A stretch of DNA of 64,000 bases, taken from Eutrigla gurnardus (taxonomy: Eukaryota; Chordata; Actinopteri; Perciformes; Triglidae). Below the pieces are notes generated by a model. It did not search any database. It saw nothing but the letters and a program-made list of their open reading frames with translations, and had not been told where the DNA came from. Below are positions 1 to 13,025 of this stretch, piece after piece; the first letter of the stretch is position 1, and the number at the start of each line of letters is the position of its first letter. The stretch is from the NCBI GenBank assembly GCA_963514095.1, contig CAUPSS010000292.1:17954-81953 (forward strand). The letters are read 5' to 3'. Made by a program: the position numbers and the translations under genes.

Positions 1-2440
1 GTTATACAGGAAGTACAATATCGAGGTGATAGACTTGAGAATTTGAAAAGGTTAAACTTTTTGTCCCTTGGTTGCTATAGTTACTTTAGAAATTAATATT
101 ACACATTTTAGTGTATTTAAAATGAGATATGCTTTAATAGTCATCCATTTTTTCCCAGAATTTAAATTTTTGTTTAAAAATAAACCTTCCTTTAGCATTG
201 CAGCAATAAATAAATAACGGATGAAATTTACAATTTAAAAATTAGCAAAATGGAGTTTGGATGTTATGAATTAAGATATGTAGCTTTGAAATGAGTAGGA
301 AAAAAATCATCCTGGAAAATGAACCCAATTATCAGTGAATATGATTTAAAAGCCTCCATCCATTCGTCGCCTGTTTGTTGTGGATCAGGGAATCATTTAT
401 TCTGATGGTTCCTATAAAAGGCAGTCGGTTAAATATCCTGATCGGTTTTCCAACACAGTGGAGCTCTGCGGCAGGTATTAGTCAACAGCTACTGTCTTCA
501 GTCAGCCGTCTGTAACGGCATTTACAAAAAAAAGAAAAGAAAAAAAAAAACAGCGAGTCGTGGCTAAAGTCCTGCTGACATTTTTCACCCCTGAAAGGTA
601 AAAAAGAACTCGTATTGGATCCGAGAGCAGAGCTCCAGCAGGAAAAAAAGGGCTCGCCGGCGTTACATTGCTCTGCGTATGTCTTGCTTTCAGTCGTCTA
701 AATACCCTTGACATATTACGGAGGAGATCAAAAGCCCAGGAGAGAGATGTGGGCTGCATGTGGGTGTCAAGGTACAATGTAGGCCAGAACGAGGCCTTCA
801 CAAAGGGAGGAGGCAGCGTGGCGGAGGATTTGCCGCCGTCCTTCGATCGATCTTCGTGTCATGTGCAGTTCGCCGGAATCCGAGTTAAATAACATGATAT
901 ATATTATATATATGTTCCTGACAAAAGGAGACAAACACGGCGATGAAGTCGATAAACAAATGTTATAATCACGGTGTATTTATAAATATCAAGGAAAATG
1001 CTAAATATACTCTGGTTCCAGCTTTTCTTTGTTTGATATCATTGTAAATTTTATAAATTAAAAAAAAAAATTCTGGACAAAGCAAGGCATTTGAAGATGT
1101 CAGTTTGGGCTCTGGGGAGAGACAATGATGCACTAGACGAAATTATGAATCATCTCATATTCATATAAAACATCATTCATATATTTACACTTCTCAAGAG
1201 AAAACAATTATTTGTAAGACAGAAATCGACACCTTTCACTCTTTACATTTTATTTTTAACAAAGAAATGTTTAAAAGAATATATATAAAAAATTGAAAAA
1301 ATAGGTAATTCACAAAATAATGTTTTTAATGTAACTGTGGTTCAGCTCATTAACTTCTCCATTAATGAGGCCTTTATCAAACGTAATTCGTATCGAGCTG
1401 CTAATGAACGTAGCTTCAGTTTGTGAACTACCTTCTTTCCTTCTTTGGATATTGACGATGTTCTCCGGTGAAGAGTAAAAACTGTAACGGCCGTTATGGT
1501 GACCGGCCCTGTACAGGCTCTCAGAGGTCAGTGGACATGGTACAGCTTTCACATGGCCCTGAGGTCCTGACCCCCACCTTTGTTGGCCATACTCACCACC
1601 CACCCCCCCACCCCCTCATCCCAGCAAGGACCGAAGCCCTTTGAGCCGAGCCCTCAACCCCCCGCCGAGCGCGCCCCTTCAGCACATTAATAGTGGCACT
1701 GGAACTAATTGCCCAACCTTAGATGTGCTTGAGACCCAGATTGCCTCAGCTGCCAGTGCAGCGCCACAAACCCCCCCAACACTCCACCCCGAAAAGAAGA
1801 AAACCTTCAAAAGAAGAATCGCAAAATTGCTGGTTTCTCTTGCCCGGTGATCCACAGCGCTCCTCTTCAAAAGGGTTTGTTTCTTTGTTACTGTAAATGT
1901 GCATCCATTCAGGCTTGTTTTCAAAACATCGCCCTCCCTCTCCTTTGCCGCGCTTTTCCGAATTTTGTCTCGCTCATTCAGCGATTGGCATTGGTTTCGC
2001 TTTTTTTTTTTTGTGGTTTTTATCCCGGGAACGAAGACTGACACTCACTATGTTGCTCGCGCCTTGGCGAGAACCTTCCCACACATTTGCCATCCACCGC
2101 CATTTTGTCGCGAACCCCCTGTTGGGCACGATAAAAAAAAAAAAAAAAAACGTCAAATCACTCCTATTGTATTCGGGGTCGCATGTATCGGTAATCCTTT
2201 TCCTCGTCGTTTCTTGAAATATTTTTTTTCTTTCAGTGCTCTCGCACTTCGAACTGTGAATTGCGGCGCCGGGTGTAAAGCGGTGTCTAGCACCAGACTG
2301 TTGCTGTTCACACTGTCACGTCTGCCGTCTCCTCTTGGCTGCGCTCGGCCGTCGCACCAGTTCAAAGAGGCGGCGGAGAGCGGGGAAGCAGCCCGAGAGG
2401 CGTTTTTATGATTTTATGGGGCGAGAGAAAGCGTTGTTGT
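1..2440. other. Intronic sequence, no gene seen
   Basis: This is mainly AT-rich unique DNA with A-runs at 526-550, 1060-1070 and 2133-2150. Open frames in 1640-2411 overlap each other on both strands and are Ser/Phe/Lys-rich low-complexity translations with no domain. I see no feature beyond these. Confidence 0.6.
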
Positions 2441-2461
2441 GGGGGGGGGGGGGGGGGGGGG
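2441..2461 (+). repeat. Poly-G tract
   Basis: Twenty-one consecutive G on the + strand, preceded by GTTGTT. A run this long is able to form intramolecular G-quadruplexes and is prone to length error in sequencing. Confidence 0.95.
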
Positions 2462-3499
2462 AGGTGTTGGACCGCTATCTGCGGTACGTTATGATGCTCG
2501 CGTCTACGTAATGGACTCACGACATGTAGACCTAAGCATCAGGTCAGTTAAACCCGTCGTGTCTGTGCACGTTCGCCAGAAGCTTCCTCACAATCCGAGC
2601 CGAAACACAGATAAGCACCCTGGCATCCAGTTTCCAGATCAAATAATTCTGTTTCTGAAATGTCTCTGCACATGTATTGAAATGATGATCAAAAGAAACG
2701 AACATTATAACCCGATGAGTCATCGTTACTTCAAGGATCATCCGAGGATGTAATTGGAATTCATGCGATTTATAGAGTTTTTAGATGCCACTTTAAATGC
2801 CCTTTGTCTGATTTTTTTTAATTTTTTTTTTTACAAATTACTTAAAAATGTTACATGGATTGATATGAATCTGAAGGTACGTCTGTATTGAACCACATTC
2901 AGACTCATAAATGGGTTAAAAGCTCTCCGTTTGAGAAAACAACGTCCTGTAAAGCTCCACTCTGTAGGCTGTAGTGGTTCAGACTTCCTCCAGGCTCCTC
3001 CTGCTGGTCCCTGTTCATTCAGAGCCACATCTAAATGTTAAAAATCCTTCTATCGCCCCGATCCCTCTCATTCATACGAATAAAGCACATTAAGTCTGGA
3101 ACAGTTGACCTTTTGGCCGTGACGTCCATCAACACGTCTTTTACTTCATCCACTGATGTGACTTGATTTAATATTGTAATCACAAACATTCCCTTTCCCT
3201 CTTTGGGAGCGGAGACCATGAGAGTTGTGGTTCTTCTTTTTAATGTCATGTGAAAAACTCTCGCTGAGCACGCAGTCTTCATAAAAATCCACAGCAGCGA
3301 TGGAAAAGACTGGTAATGCGTTTCGTCCAAAAATACCTTGTTTACTGTCTTTTAATTCATTCAGTGAGCTCTTAAAAGATGCTAGTTAAAATAAAACAGG
3401 AATAGAGAAGAATGCATCACAACGTGCTGTAAGTACACTGCTTTTATTTATTTATTTTTATTCATCCATTTCTACTCGGTTGGATTTCTGCCTGCACGT

Positions 3500-3765
3500 C
3501 TTCTCATCTCGACCCGTTAATTTTTCATCAAGATTTCACCTCACCTGCGTTTGTATCGTTTTTACAGATAATCTGACGGGATTAAGGGCTCTAAACTGGC
3601 TCTCGGAGACCATTTGCAGGTCTACGTTATTGTTAATTAGTGTATTTAACAGGCTTTTACTGTAATCTGTGTAGATATGCCATTTGAATATTTAATATGT
3701 TGCAATTAGTCAAAAACATGTTAATTTCCTCGTGATTAATTGGCAAATTAATCAAACTTTTTCAT
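3500..3765. promoter_or_regulatory. Candidate conserved non-coding element
   Basis: This repeat-free island has many homeodomain-type words: GTTAATTAG near 3637, TGCAATTAGTC near 3702, and GTGATTAATTGGCAAATTAA near 3732. It looks like enhancer cores found in introns of developmental genes. The call rests on composition and motif density only. Confidence 0.3.
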
Positions 3766-4273
3766 GGCTAGCGTGGTGGGGTGTATATTCAAGACTTGTG
3801 ACCTCAGCATTTCAGGCCGGTAATACGGAGGAAGCAAACAACCCGAGAACTCGTGTAATCCGTAGATACGAGGCGAGATGAGCTGCGATCTGACGCTTGG
3901 AGCAGCAAAACGTGAAATAAAATGATCCGCCGGAGACGAGATGAAATTCTTTGAGGCTCGGCGGCTGTTTAAGGAAATAGGAGCAGCTCCTTTCAGAGGC
4001 GTCGGACTTATATATCTGCTTTGAAAAGGAGTAGATGCTTCATCTCGTAAGGCTTTGACGAAGGCCAAGGTTGCACTTCCATATCATAAAGCTGCATACA
4101 CACAGAGCAAATAATCAAAAATACATCCGTGGCTCCTTTTGACTGAATGAAGAGTTAAAAGAAAGCACATTTTATTACATTTTATTTAGTTGTATAATCA
4201 CAAAGCAAACATCCATCCTTGGAAAAATATTTACTCAGCTGTTTATGATCTTCCTTTTTTAAAAGAGCGGCGT

Positions 4274-4294
4274 TGCAGCAGCAGCAGCAGCAGC
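4274..4294 (+). repeat. (CAG)n trinucleotide repeat
   Basis: Seven GCA/CAG units within a non-coding context. Confidence 0.9.
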
Positions 4295-7200
4295 GTGTCT
4301 GCCGGCCGGCCGTTCACTTAATCCTCCGTGGAAATGGAGCCGCTGACAGATGTGTGCATGGCCATCGAGAATTACAGTCACGATAAGAAAGAGTGAACTT
4401 CATCCTCTTGTGGCAACAATGCGTCGATGTTATTCTATGGTAAACATCCTGGATGTGATGTGCCTTCTGTAATCCCGGTGACCCCGCGCATTACTCGCTG
4501 CCGCCGTGGACGGCTTCTGTTCCCGCTGCTGCTGCTGCGTAATCATTCTTTTATATACATATATATATTATATACACACACACATATACATTCCAGGTTG
4601 CTTCGCCTAATCCTGGGTCAGACCTGGAGGTGATACTGGGAGTGATTATCAGGATTATTTTAAGGAGACATTTCAACAAGAAAGCCTCCGATTCAAACTG
4701 GGAGCTTGAAGTTTGAATAACAGGACAAAAATATGCTTTATAGGCGGCATTATGGGAAACCTGTTGCTTTTGGAGCTTGACCCATAGAAGTAATAGTATG
4801 AGTAATGCACATTATTATTATTTGTATTTATTTATTGATAGTTGTTTATTTGTTACATGAATATAAAGTAATTTAATGGACACCTTTGTTATTTTATTTT
4901 ATTTAAATGACTGAATTCAAAAATATAGAACAGCTGACATTTAGACATTACAGTCTAAATTAAACCAAAACGTGCATAAAATACAGCTTACTGGAGTTAA
5001 ACTCTGTTAAACAGTGCTGTAAAGTAAAATAGAATTATTATTTATTTTTATGTTTTCCCTCATATGTTATGTGTGGAAAACCCAGAATGAACACTGTGGA
5101 ATACTTTATTATTATTATTATTATTATACAGCTTTTATATAGGAATGATTCTGTCCAGAGTTTTTTAATTCAAACATATAAGCCGTTGAAACACTTGCAA
5201 CTCGTGTGTGACTATAAATATCATCAGCTTGGGTTTTTAGTTTTCAGACATTTGCCAGAAAATGTCAAATATCCCGAGATTATTTATTTGGCAAAACAAC
5301 ACAAGGAATCGTGGGCTTCGCTTGGCAGAGCAGATGAGTGTGTGACGATGCGGCGAGGCGTCTGAGAAGTTGATTTTTGTGGAATTTGATCGACGAAATG
5401 CTTTTCTTCCGTGCTAATCTGTGACCTACAATGACGACGATATGATCAGCACGTTAATCAATATCGTGTTCATGAGCTGCACTTGTTAATGACTTTTTAT
5501 CCCAAAAATATTGTGCAGGATTGATTCTGATTCCGTTAGGTGATCACCAAGTGGCTCTTTATGTAACAGTTGTGTAACCGGGGGCGACCTGTTAAAAAAG
5601 AAAACGTGTATATATAGAAACTATAAGAATTTATAGGTCAAACAATAGCTTTCAATCATGTATTTTGCAAGACCAGAAAAAAAATCTGTAAGTTGCAGTA
5701 ATTTATTGGTATTGATACAAAAGTTTTCCCTGCAGTTTTTAAATTTAATTTAAAATACTTGCATTAAAACTGCATTTAAACTATAATACAGTGCTTACTT
5801 AAAATATTATAAAGATATATGTAAATAAGTGACGTTAATAGCAGAGAGAAAATTGCCAAATATAGTTTTCTGTTCATGGCCTATGGGCCGTCTTAACAGA
5901 TTACCATGCAAATGTATGTAAATGTAGTATATAATATATGTTTCTGTGCCAAAATGTAGCCCACATCTAAACTACGATATTTAATGTCCATTTAGTGCAA
6001 TTTATCTGAAATATGCACGAGTCATATTGTTTATGTGAAACTTGCCGCCATCTGATCTGTAGCCGCTCCGGCTGCAGCGGTGTAGTCATAGTTGTTTTCA
6101 TCTCTGCTCTGATGTTATTAACAGCTTTTACACCTGCCTCGTTTTTTCTGAAGGAGCGTTTTGTAATCATCCTAAAAGACTCGCTGCTGAAATAGCCTTG
6201 AATGCACAGAAGCGTTGACATGTAACATGGAGGACTAAGAGGGAGGGTAACTTCGAGTCCTCGAGTCGAGGCTTCGCTGAAGAAAAAAATACACACATCC
6301 TTCAACCATTGTACAAACGAAAATGTCAGAAGCTGTTTTAAATGGTGTGAACGTGTAAGCTCACGACCTTGTAGAAAGTAATTCTCGCTGAAGGGGAGCG
6401 CTCGCTGCCGAACATCGCAGGGAAATTACATTTGTTAACATTCGATGCTAAATAGTTCTTGACACTGCTGGAGCTAGCGCCGCTAACATGATGATGCGAC
6501 AAGAGAAGTCGACTCCAGATGCAAAAAAAACCTGACTGAAGAACTGCCTCCTCCATAAATTGGAGGCGCATGACTATAAAGCAAATAATTTAAATCATCT
6601 CTGTAGTTCATCAGATTTTTTTAAAAATGAGAGAAAATCCTTTGCTCTCACTTTGCTGTACAAACCTGCAGGAAACATCAACTGCATGCATCCACAGTCA
6701 GACAGCAGCTTTATCAACCCATCCATTCATTTGCGGTTGATTGCATCATCGGTGTTAAAGCAACATTCAGAAACATTTGGCAATGTCACGTTCAGCAGCC
6801 GTTGGCCGAAGCAGTGTTGGGTAAGCTGAGCACTTGTTGCAGCCGTGATGTTTAACAACCATGTCTTTCACATATTCTTTTTTTTAAATACCATTGTTTT
6901 CAATATATTAAAAATAGTTTTAAAGTCAATTCGTTTCCTTACTTTCAAGGAATATCAACAGTAAACCAACGAGCCAAATAATCTCCTCTCGCCAAGCATT
7001 TAATACCCGCTTTCCAAAAGACAACCATAATGCATCACTTCCTGTTCACTATGCATTTATTTGAGCCCGAGCTCCAAAACACGTTTTGACTTTTTCTGGG
7101 TTTACAAGTATGAAACGGAAGAACTACAAAAGTGACATGAATGAGAAGGTGATAACTTCATGCTGTATGAGAGTCATCAATAAAGCACATTTGGCTTCTC

Positions 7201-7862
7201 TGATATAGATTTTTTTAAGCTTCTGCCATTCACACCATTATCTATAACTGAATACTTACATAGCTTTTTTATTCTTCTATATCACCTGATTTGGCAACGG
7301 TTGTGTTTTTCCCCTTAAAAATAATGGAAATAATGAGATCGGTTCTTTGCATCTCGCTGTTTTGCAAAAACAAGCGAGCCGGTGATTTTCACCCCAAAAA
7401 ACAAACATGAGAGCAGAACAGCAGCTCAGGAGAGCAAACAGGGCCTCGGTGACTCATGTGTGCGGCTGAGAAACATCCTTTTTTTTTCTTCCAGCCCCCG
7501 CCTGCGTTTTTGTTTTTTTTTTTTAGATCATTTGGCCACACCGCCGTGTCACTGTCACCATCTAATCTCATTGGTAAGCCCCAGGCATGCCACGGTGTCC
7601 TGGCTGCCCACATCTGAACAAACAACCCTCCGAGAGAGGAAGACAACCAACCTTTCAGTGAGGTGACGGAGGAATGATGAGCGAGGGAGGGAAGAGGGGG
7701 ATATACAGTGCAGTCACCGGCACCTGGATATTCATCTCGGCGGTGGAGGAACAGAATCCTCTGTCCGCCTACAAGTGCTGCCGGAGAGTGGCTTTAGGCT
7801 TTAGGAGCGCTGCACGGCGGCGTGGAGGCCATCTTTAACATGCTGCAGGACAGGGAAGTTGA

Positions 7863-8100
7863 AGATTCAACGATTCAAAGATTCAAAGGGTTTATTATCA
7901 TATGCACAGTAAAGAAACGTGTTTCTCTGTACAATTACATTCCTCGTTTGCTGTCCAAAGAATGCCAAACAATGTAACATTGAGAGTATAAAAAATAGAT
8001 AAATAGCACAAAAACAAGTAAAAGGCAGCATGTGAGACATAACTAAAACATAATAGTGTAAATGTAAATGTAAACATGGTGCAAACTGGGAAGTTGCGAT
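7863..8100. mobile_element. Retroelement-type 3' tail remnant
   Basis: The piece TTTATTATCATATGCACAGT, followed by an AAACGTGTTTCTCTGTACAA-type segment, resembles the 3' tails of abundant fish LINE/SINE elements whose common form is TTTATTGTCATATGCACAGT. There is no open reading frame, so this is a truncated copy. The family name is not assigned. Confidence 0.5.
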
Positions 8101-8261
8101 ACGAGCGGGGCCGAGAGAAGAAAAATCGCAATTTAATGATTCACGTGTCTCCTGGCTCAATCAATTTGATTTAAAAAAAAGAATCACCACCAAGATTGTT
8201 CCAGTATTATGTATTCAGACAGCAGTATGTGTGTATAAGTATGAAGCTGTTTGAGTACTAA

Positions 8262-8638
8262 AGGTAGGGAGGGAGGTAGATTAATAGGTAGCTAGGTAGG
8301 TAGATTAATAGGTAGTTCAGTAGGTAGGTAGGTAGGTAGCTTAATACGTAGCTAGGTAGGTAGATTAATAGGTAGCTAGGTAGGTAGATTAATAGGTAGT
8401 TCAGTAGGTAGGTAGGTAGGTAGCTTAATACGTAGCTAGGTAGGTAGATTAATAGGTAGCTAGGTAGGTAGATTAATAGGTAGTTCGGTAGGTAGGTAGG
8501 TAGGTAGGTAGGTAGGTAGGTAGGTAGGTAGCTTAATACGTAGCTAGGTAGGTAGGTAGGTATGTAGGTAGGTGTAGGTAGCTTAATAGGTAGCTAGGTA
8601 GGTAGGTAGGTAGATTAATAGGTAGCTAGGTAGGTAGT
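8262..8638 (+). repeat. TAGG-based tandem array with higher-order units
   Basis: The array is built from TAGG tetranucleotides interrupted by regular spacers GATTAATAGGTAGCTAGG, GATTAATAGGTAGTTCAG and GCTTAATACGTAGCTAGG. The three spacer types recur in the same order, so longer composite units have been duplicated on top of the tetranucleotide slippage. Non-coding. Confidence 0.9.
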
Positions 8639-8899
8639 GCGTAGTAATGGAAACTTCTCCAAACGATACCTGCATGTCCAAATCTCAAGAAAAAAAACTC
8701 AACGTGTGTGCTCTCAGCCAATCCCCACAAAATCTCCCAGAGACTGCCCCTCTGCAGTCGTCCTCATCTGCAGTCGTCCTCGCCTGCAGCGGCATTGAAC
8801 GCGGCGCTAACAAACGGCGACAGTGTTGACGGAGCTAAACCAACGTTAACCTCAAGGGAAGAACCGGAGGGGTCGGACGTCACGGATCGCGTTATCAGC

Positions 8900-11217
8900 T
8901 CATATGCTGTATGACCAATTAGCATTAGCGATTAGCTAGCCAGTAGCTATACCCAGCCCTTATGTGTCGGCATGCAAGGAAAGAATGTGATGCTACTCGA
9001 TCAAGCACTTCTCAGGTTTGATACCAATATGAAAAAATGTGCTTTAACCGCATCGGGTAGTTTTTCTGCTGCACCGTAATCCTGAATCAACCAATCGAGG
9101 TGCTCAGACACGTTCCCTTGTTGCGTTTCCACTACTGTCCTTCTTTTCTCTCTTTCTTTTCTTTTTTTAACGAGGCTAATTAGAAACGGCGTGTTTTGGC
9201 TGACACGGCGAGTCCCAGTGCCTGACTGGAGGGCCGGGACGTTGCCAACAGGAACGACTCCAGAGACGCTTTTCAAAAATCACACCGGGGAACAATCAAG
9301 GTCGTGTTTATTAAAACACATCAGAGAGGTGGACCGCCCGCCAAAAACCCCGCTCAGTCAAACGCGACGGCTGCTCTGTGATCACACCGAGAGAGAGAGA
9401 GAAAAAGAAGTATCATTTTAATAAAACGATAAGGTGGTTGATCCACACGGGCCCGTTTTGTTTTTACGGCCTTTTGGAAGAATTAATCCTCCTTTGAAAT
9501 CAATTCCTTTTTGTATTGCGTTCTAATGATGGAGCAGACTGGATGGAGACCACCACAGAAGGGACATTCGACAAGGTTAAAGAGTGTGTGTGCGCACACG
9601 TGTGTGTGAGCAGCTACTTCCTGCAACAATAACACAGGCGTGCACTATTTGAACTTATTCAGCATCTGGTGAAATAAGCGCAGCAGACCTCAGAATGAGG
9701 AAGCGATAGTGACACGGAGGAAGAGAAGCTCGCCTCCAGCTTTGTTTGATAGCCTTTTTCCGAAATCACTCACATGAGCCCGTTTTATTTTTGGCACAGG
9801 CCCTTTGTACATCAGCGGGTTCACTAGAGTGCACTGGGAGGGAGTTCAACACTATATATACTGAGTTTGTTTGTTTTCATAATTTGTTAAAAACTACTTA
9901 AAAAAAGGTTTTTACTTTTGTTGAGTTGATGTCAGAAAAGTTTACGGGAATTTCTGCTTTATTTCAACGTTGGAGGTTCGTTGTTAACGTAAGGAAAAGC
10001 CCCCAAAACATTCAGGTTTAACAGCATTAAATCATTTTCACACAAGAAATCTAGAAAGTGAACTTTCAATTTTTTTTTTTTTTTTAAAGAAAAAGATCAT
10101 TGACAACGCGACGGCTGAGCCAGCAGCCTGCAGCTAACAGTGTTAACAGTGCAGACAAAGGCACATGAGATGACCAAACCTAAGAGCAGTAACCTGAGTG
10201 CTTCGTTTCCATGACGACGATGGCGACGTGGCTATAGTCAATGTAGCGGTCTGAAATGCTTGAATGTGCACTAAAAGCCCGGGTATGTCAACAAAGTGGA
10301 GAGGACCTCGGATAACAACACACACAGAGGGACACTGCTTGTGTGGACATTTTCTTGCTAAATATTTACTAAGCAAATATTTGTCTGTTTTTATATTAAT
10401 GCTCTAATTATTGGTTTTAGCACCATTAAGGTTTTTTTTTTTTTTTAAATGTGTTTCAAATTATTTAAAAAAAAATACGATATTTGTCTCGTCAAATCAG
10501 GTTGAGTGTTGAAGGAAGCCAACAAATTTCAGTTTCAGTTTAGTTTATTGTCATTCAAATAAAAAATAAATGAAATAAATAATAACTGAAGCCTATAATA
10601 AATTGATTAATTTGCATTCCCTTGTTGATTTTAATGAAACAGGAATTATTATTATTATTATTTTTTTTTAAACATGAAGGATAAATAGTTCTGACATAGC
10701 GGTTCTGCTTTCATCAAATCAAATAAGTCACATCTTTATCAAATCAAGCAAATGCATCAGCTCTGTTTTGCTTTTAATCATTTTTGAGAGTTCTTCCTCT
10801 AACAAGGACTTATTACCCACAGACGTGAAGCTGCTCTTCATGAGACAACAGCGATACTACGCTGATCGCTGGTCTTCTATTGATGATTTAATGTGTGATG
10901 AAATGTCAGAGCAAATATATCGTTTCCTGAGCTCTTTCTCTTCGTTTTTTTTTTTTTTTTCTCTACTTGATTCACTCCGGCTCCCGAACGGCGTCCGAGG
11001 TAGGGCAGATTGCTTGGAGTGCTGAAGGGGTTCAGGGTGAATACCCATCCAGCAGTAACGGCCCCAAACAAGACTTTTGTCACCACCTGCCCCCCCCCTA
11101 ACCTAGAAGCTGCTGGTCCAGCTCCTCACCTCACCTCTGTCCTCTTTAGGACCGGAGATAAGCAGTCCGCCGCCTTGAGCTGAAACACAAAACTTGTTTT
11201 TTTAAGAGGAGGCTCAT

Positions 11218-11218
<1 letters not shown>
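8900..11218. other. Intronic sequence, no gene seen
   Basis: The stretch includes a CNE-like patch around 9420-9520 (ACGATAAGGTGGTTGATCCA), a T-run at 10070-10085, an interspersed repeat tail near 10527-10565 and a T-run at 10946-10960. No coding potential was recognised. Confidence 0.5.
10527..10565. mobile_element. Short retroelement-tail-like remnant
   Basis: TTAGTTTATTGTCATTCAAA resembles the TTTATTGTCA tail seen in other fish LINE-derived fragments and is followed by A-rich DNA. It is too short for a family call. Confidence 0.35.

Positions 11219-11219
<1 letters not shown>

Positions 11220-11272
<53 letters not shown>
11220..11272 (+). repeat. (CA)n microsatellite
   Basis: About 26 uninterrupted CA units. 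Confidence 0.97.
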
Positions 11273-11276
<4 letters not shown>

Positions 11277-11611
11277 GCCAGCTTCCTTCAGAATCCGATT
11301 GACACGTTTAAGAACTGATGCCTTCGTCGATGCCATTGTTTCGCTACTTTTTTTTTTTTCTCCTTCTCGAACAAAGGTCATTCATCATGACAGCATAAAG
11401 CTCTGCCCATTAGCAGTTGATGAATGACCTGGCCTGCCGGTCAAGCCTTGACCTCCTCCCCCCTCCCTCCCCCTCCCTCCCTCGTGGGGTAATCTACTCC
11501 TTTTTGTCAGGACTTAAGTCAAACTTTGAGAGATGTTCAGCCTGTTGAACCTTTAAGATTCCAGTCGGTCAAGCTTTACTGTATCTATTTGCCCGGTGGC
11601 TGGTATTAGTC

Positions 11612-11612
11612 T

Positions 11613-11641
<29 letters not shown>
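11612..11641 (+). repeat. (CA)n microsatellite
   Basis: About 15 CA units, followed by a second short CA cluster up to 11660. Confidence 0.95.
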
Positions 11642-11643
<2 letters not shown>

Positions 11644-12159
11644 GCCCACATACACACACAGGATGCTTTCAGTGCTTATCTGTGCTGCTTTTAGGACAGC
11701 TGTTGAGTGCATGCTGCTGACCTCTGACCCCAAGCACCACTAGGCTCCTTCCCTCCCAACCCAAAACCAGTACAACTAGCACGATACCCCCCCGTCCTCC
11801 CCATCCCCCACCCCCACCCCTCCTATAAATTCCTTCCCCTTCCAGCTCTGCAGCACTTTGTTGTCTGTCTCGTGTTTGTCCAAATAAGACTTTTCAAGCG
11901 TACATTCCTTTTGTACTAAACACACAAATGCTAAAGATGGATTCCCGTTTGCCGAAAAACACATCTTGAAGCATCTCTTTTCTACACACTCTTTGTGTGC
12001 ATTTTTATTTTCCCTACAACCACACCATATGTAAGGAGTTCAGCCAACCACTGCTTGCTTTTCTTCTTTTTTTTTTTCTCACACTTTTAGTGTGGAACAT
12101 ATGTTCGGAGCTGGGGGTCTTTTAAGGTTACGCATTGGTCTGAAGAATAGAGATCGTCT

Positions 12160-12164
<5 letters not shown>

Positions 12165-12221
<57 letters not shown>
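12165..12221 (+). repeat. (CT)n microsatellite
   Basis: About 28 pure CT units. Pure polypyrimidine of this kind can adopt triplex (H-DNA) structure. Confidence 0.97.
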
Positions 12222-12224
<3 letters not shown>

Positions 12225-12258
12225 GACCACGTTAAAGCCATTTGCTGGCTGCAGAGGT

Positions 12259-12279
12259 GGGGGGGGGGGGGGGGGGGGG
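12259..12279 (+). repeat. Poly-G tract
   Basis: Twenty-one G residues, 37 bases after the CT array. Confidence 0.95.
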
Positions 12280-12639
12280 AGTTTTGGTTTCCACCTAGAG
12301 GGCACTACTGCCTTCAACATACACACACACACAAACACACAAAGATTACTGGACTGTACAGCAGAAGCACTCATTGAAAGCTCAGAGGTGGCCACTCTAC
12401 ACTTGTTAATGCTGAGGAGTTGAGAGCAATTAAAACATAGTTTGTTCCTTCAGAAGGACCATTTGAGGAAGGAGATGAATTGTCAACAAACTAGCAAACG
12501 GGCAAATACTCCATTGCAAGTAAAAGTTAAATTTTCTAAATGTTATTTATCTGACAAAATATTGGACTCGTCCTGAAAAAGTCCCCTGAAATCGGCAGGG
12601 CTACGTGTTGTGGTGTTTTTAAGGATTGAAAAGTGCCAC

Positions 12640-13025
12640 GATTTAAAACAAAGTGCTTGAAAGTGCTTGAAATGTCTGTTCTATGTGATGACATGTATGA
12701 TATTAACACAGAGAAAAGAAGATCTCCATATTTGAGGGACTGAAAACATCTTCTGACATTTCTCCATGAAAAATGACTTGATGATGAACAGATGATTAAA
12801 ATAGTTGATTATATTTCTGTGGATCTGTTAGTGGAATTAGTTTAACATCTCATTTAATGTGATGAACAAGTGACATAATAAGTAGACTGAATACTGAGGA
12901 TTGGATTGGATACAAATATGTAGTTTACCACAGCTGGAAGGTGCTGGAAATGCATGGATATGCACCTGGAAATGCTTGAAAAGTGCTTGAATTTGACTTT
13001 GGAAAAGGTGTAGGAACCCTGAATG
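12640..13025. mobile_element. Dispersed repeat remnant (AAGTGCTTGAA family)
   Basis: AAAGTGCTTGAAAGTGCTTG occurs near 12650 and GAAAAGTGCTTGAATTTGAC, then a TTTGGAAAAGGTGTAGGAACCC end, near 12975-13018. The latter end resembles a motif I recall as widely repeated in fish genomes. No intact ORF is present and the transposon class is uncertain. Confidence 0.45.

Larger units (their letters stand above)
2462..8261. other. Intronic unique sequence, no gene seen
   Basis: AT-rich sequence with one conspicuous CNE-like island (3500-3765), a (CAG)7 run at 4274-4294, a short TA/CA patch near 4556-4590 and a (TTA)n run at 5107-5127. Translations are short and family-free. Confidence 0.55.
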
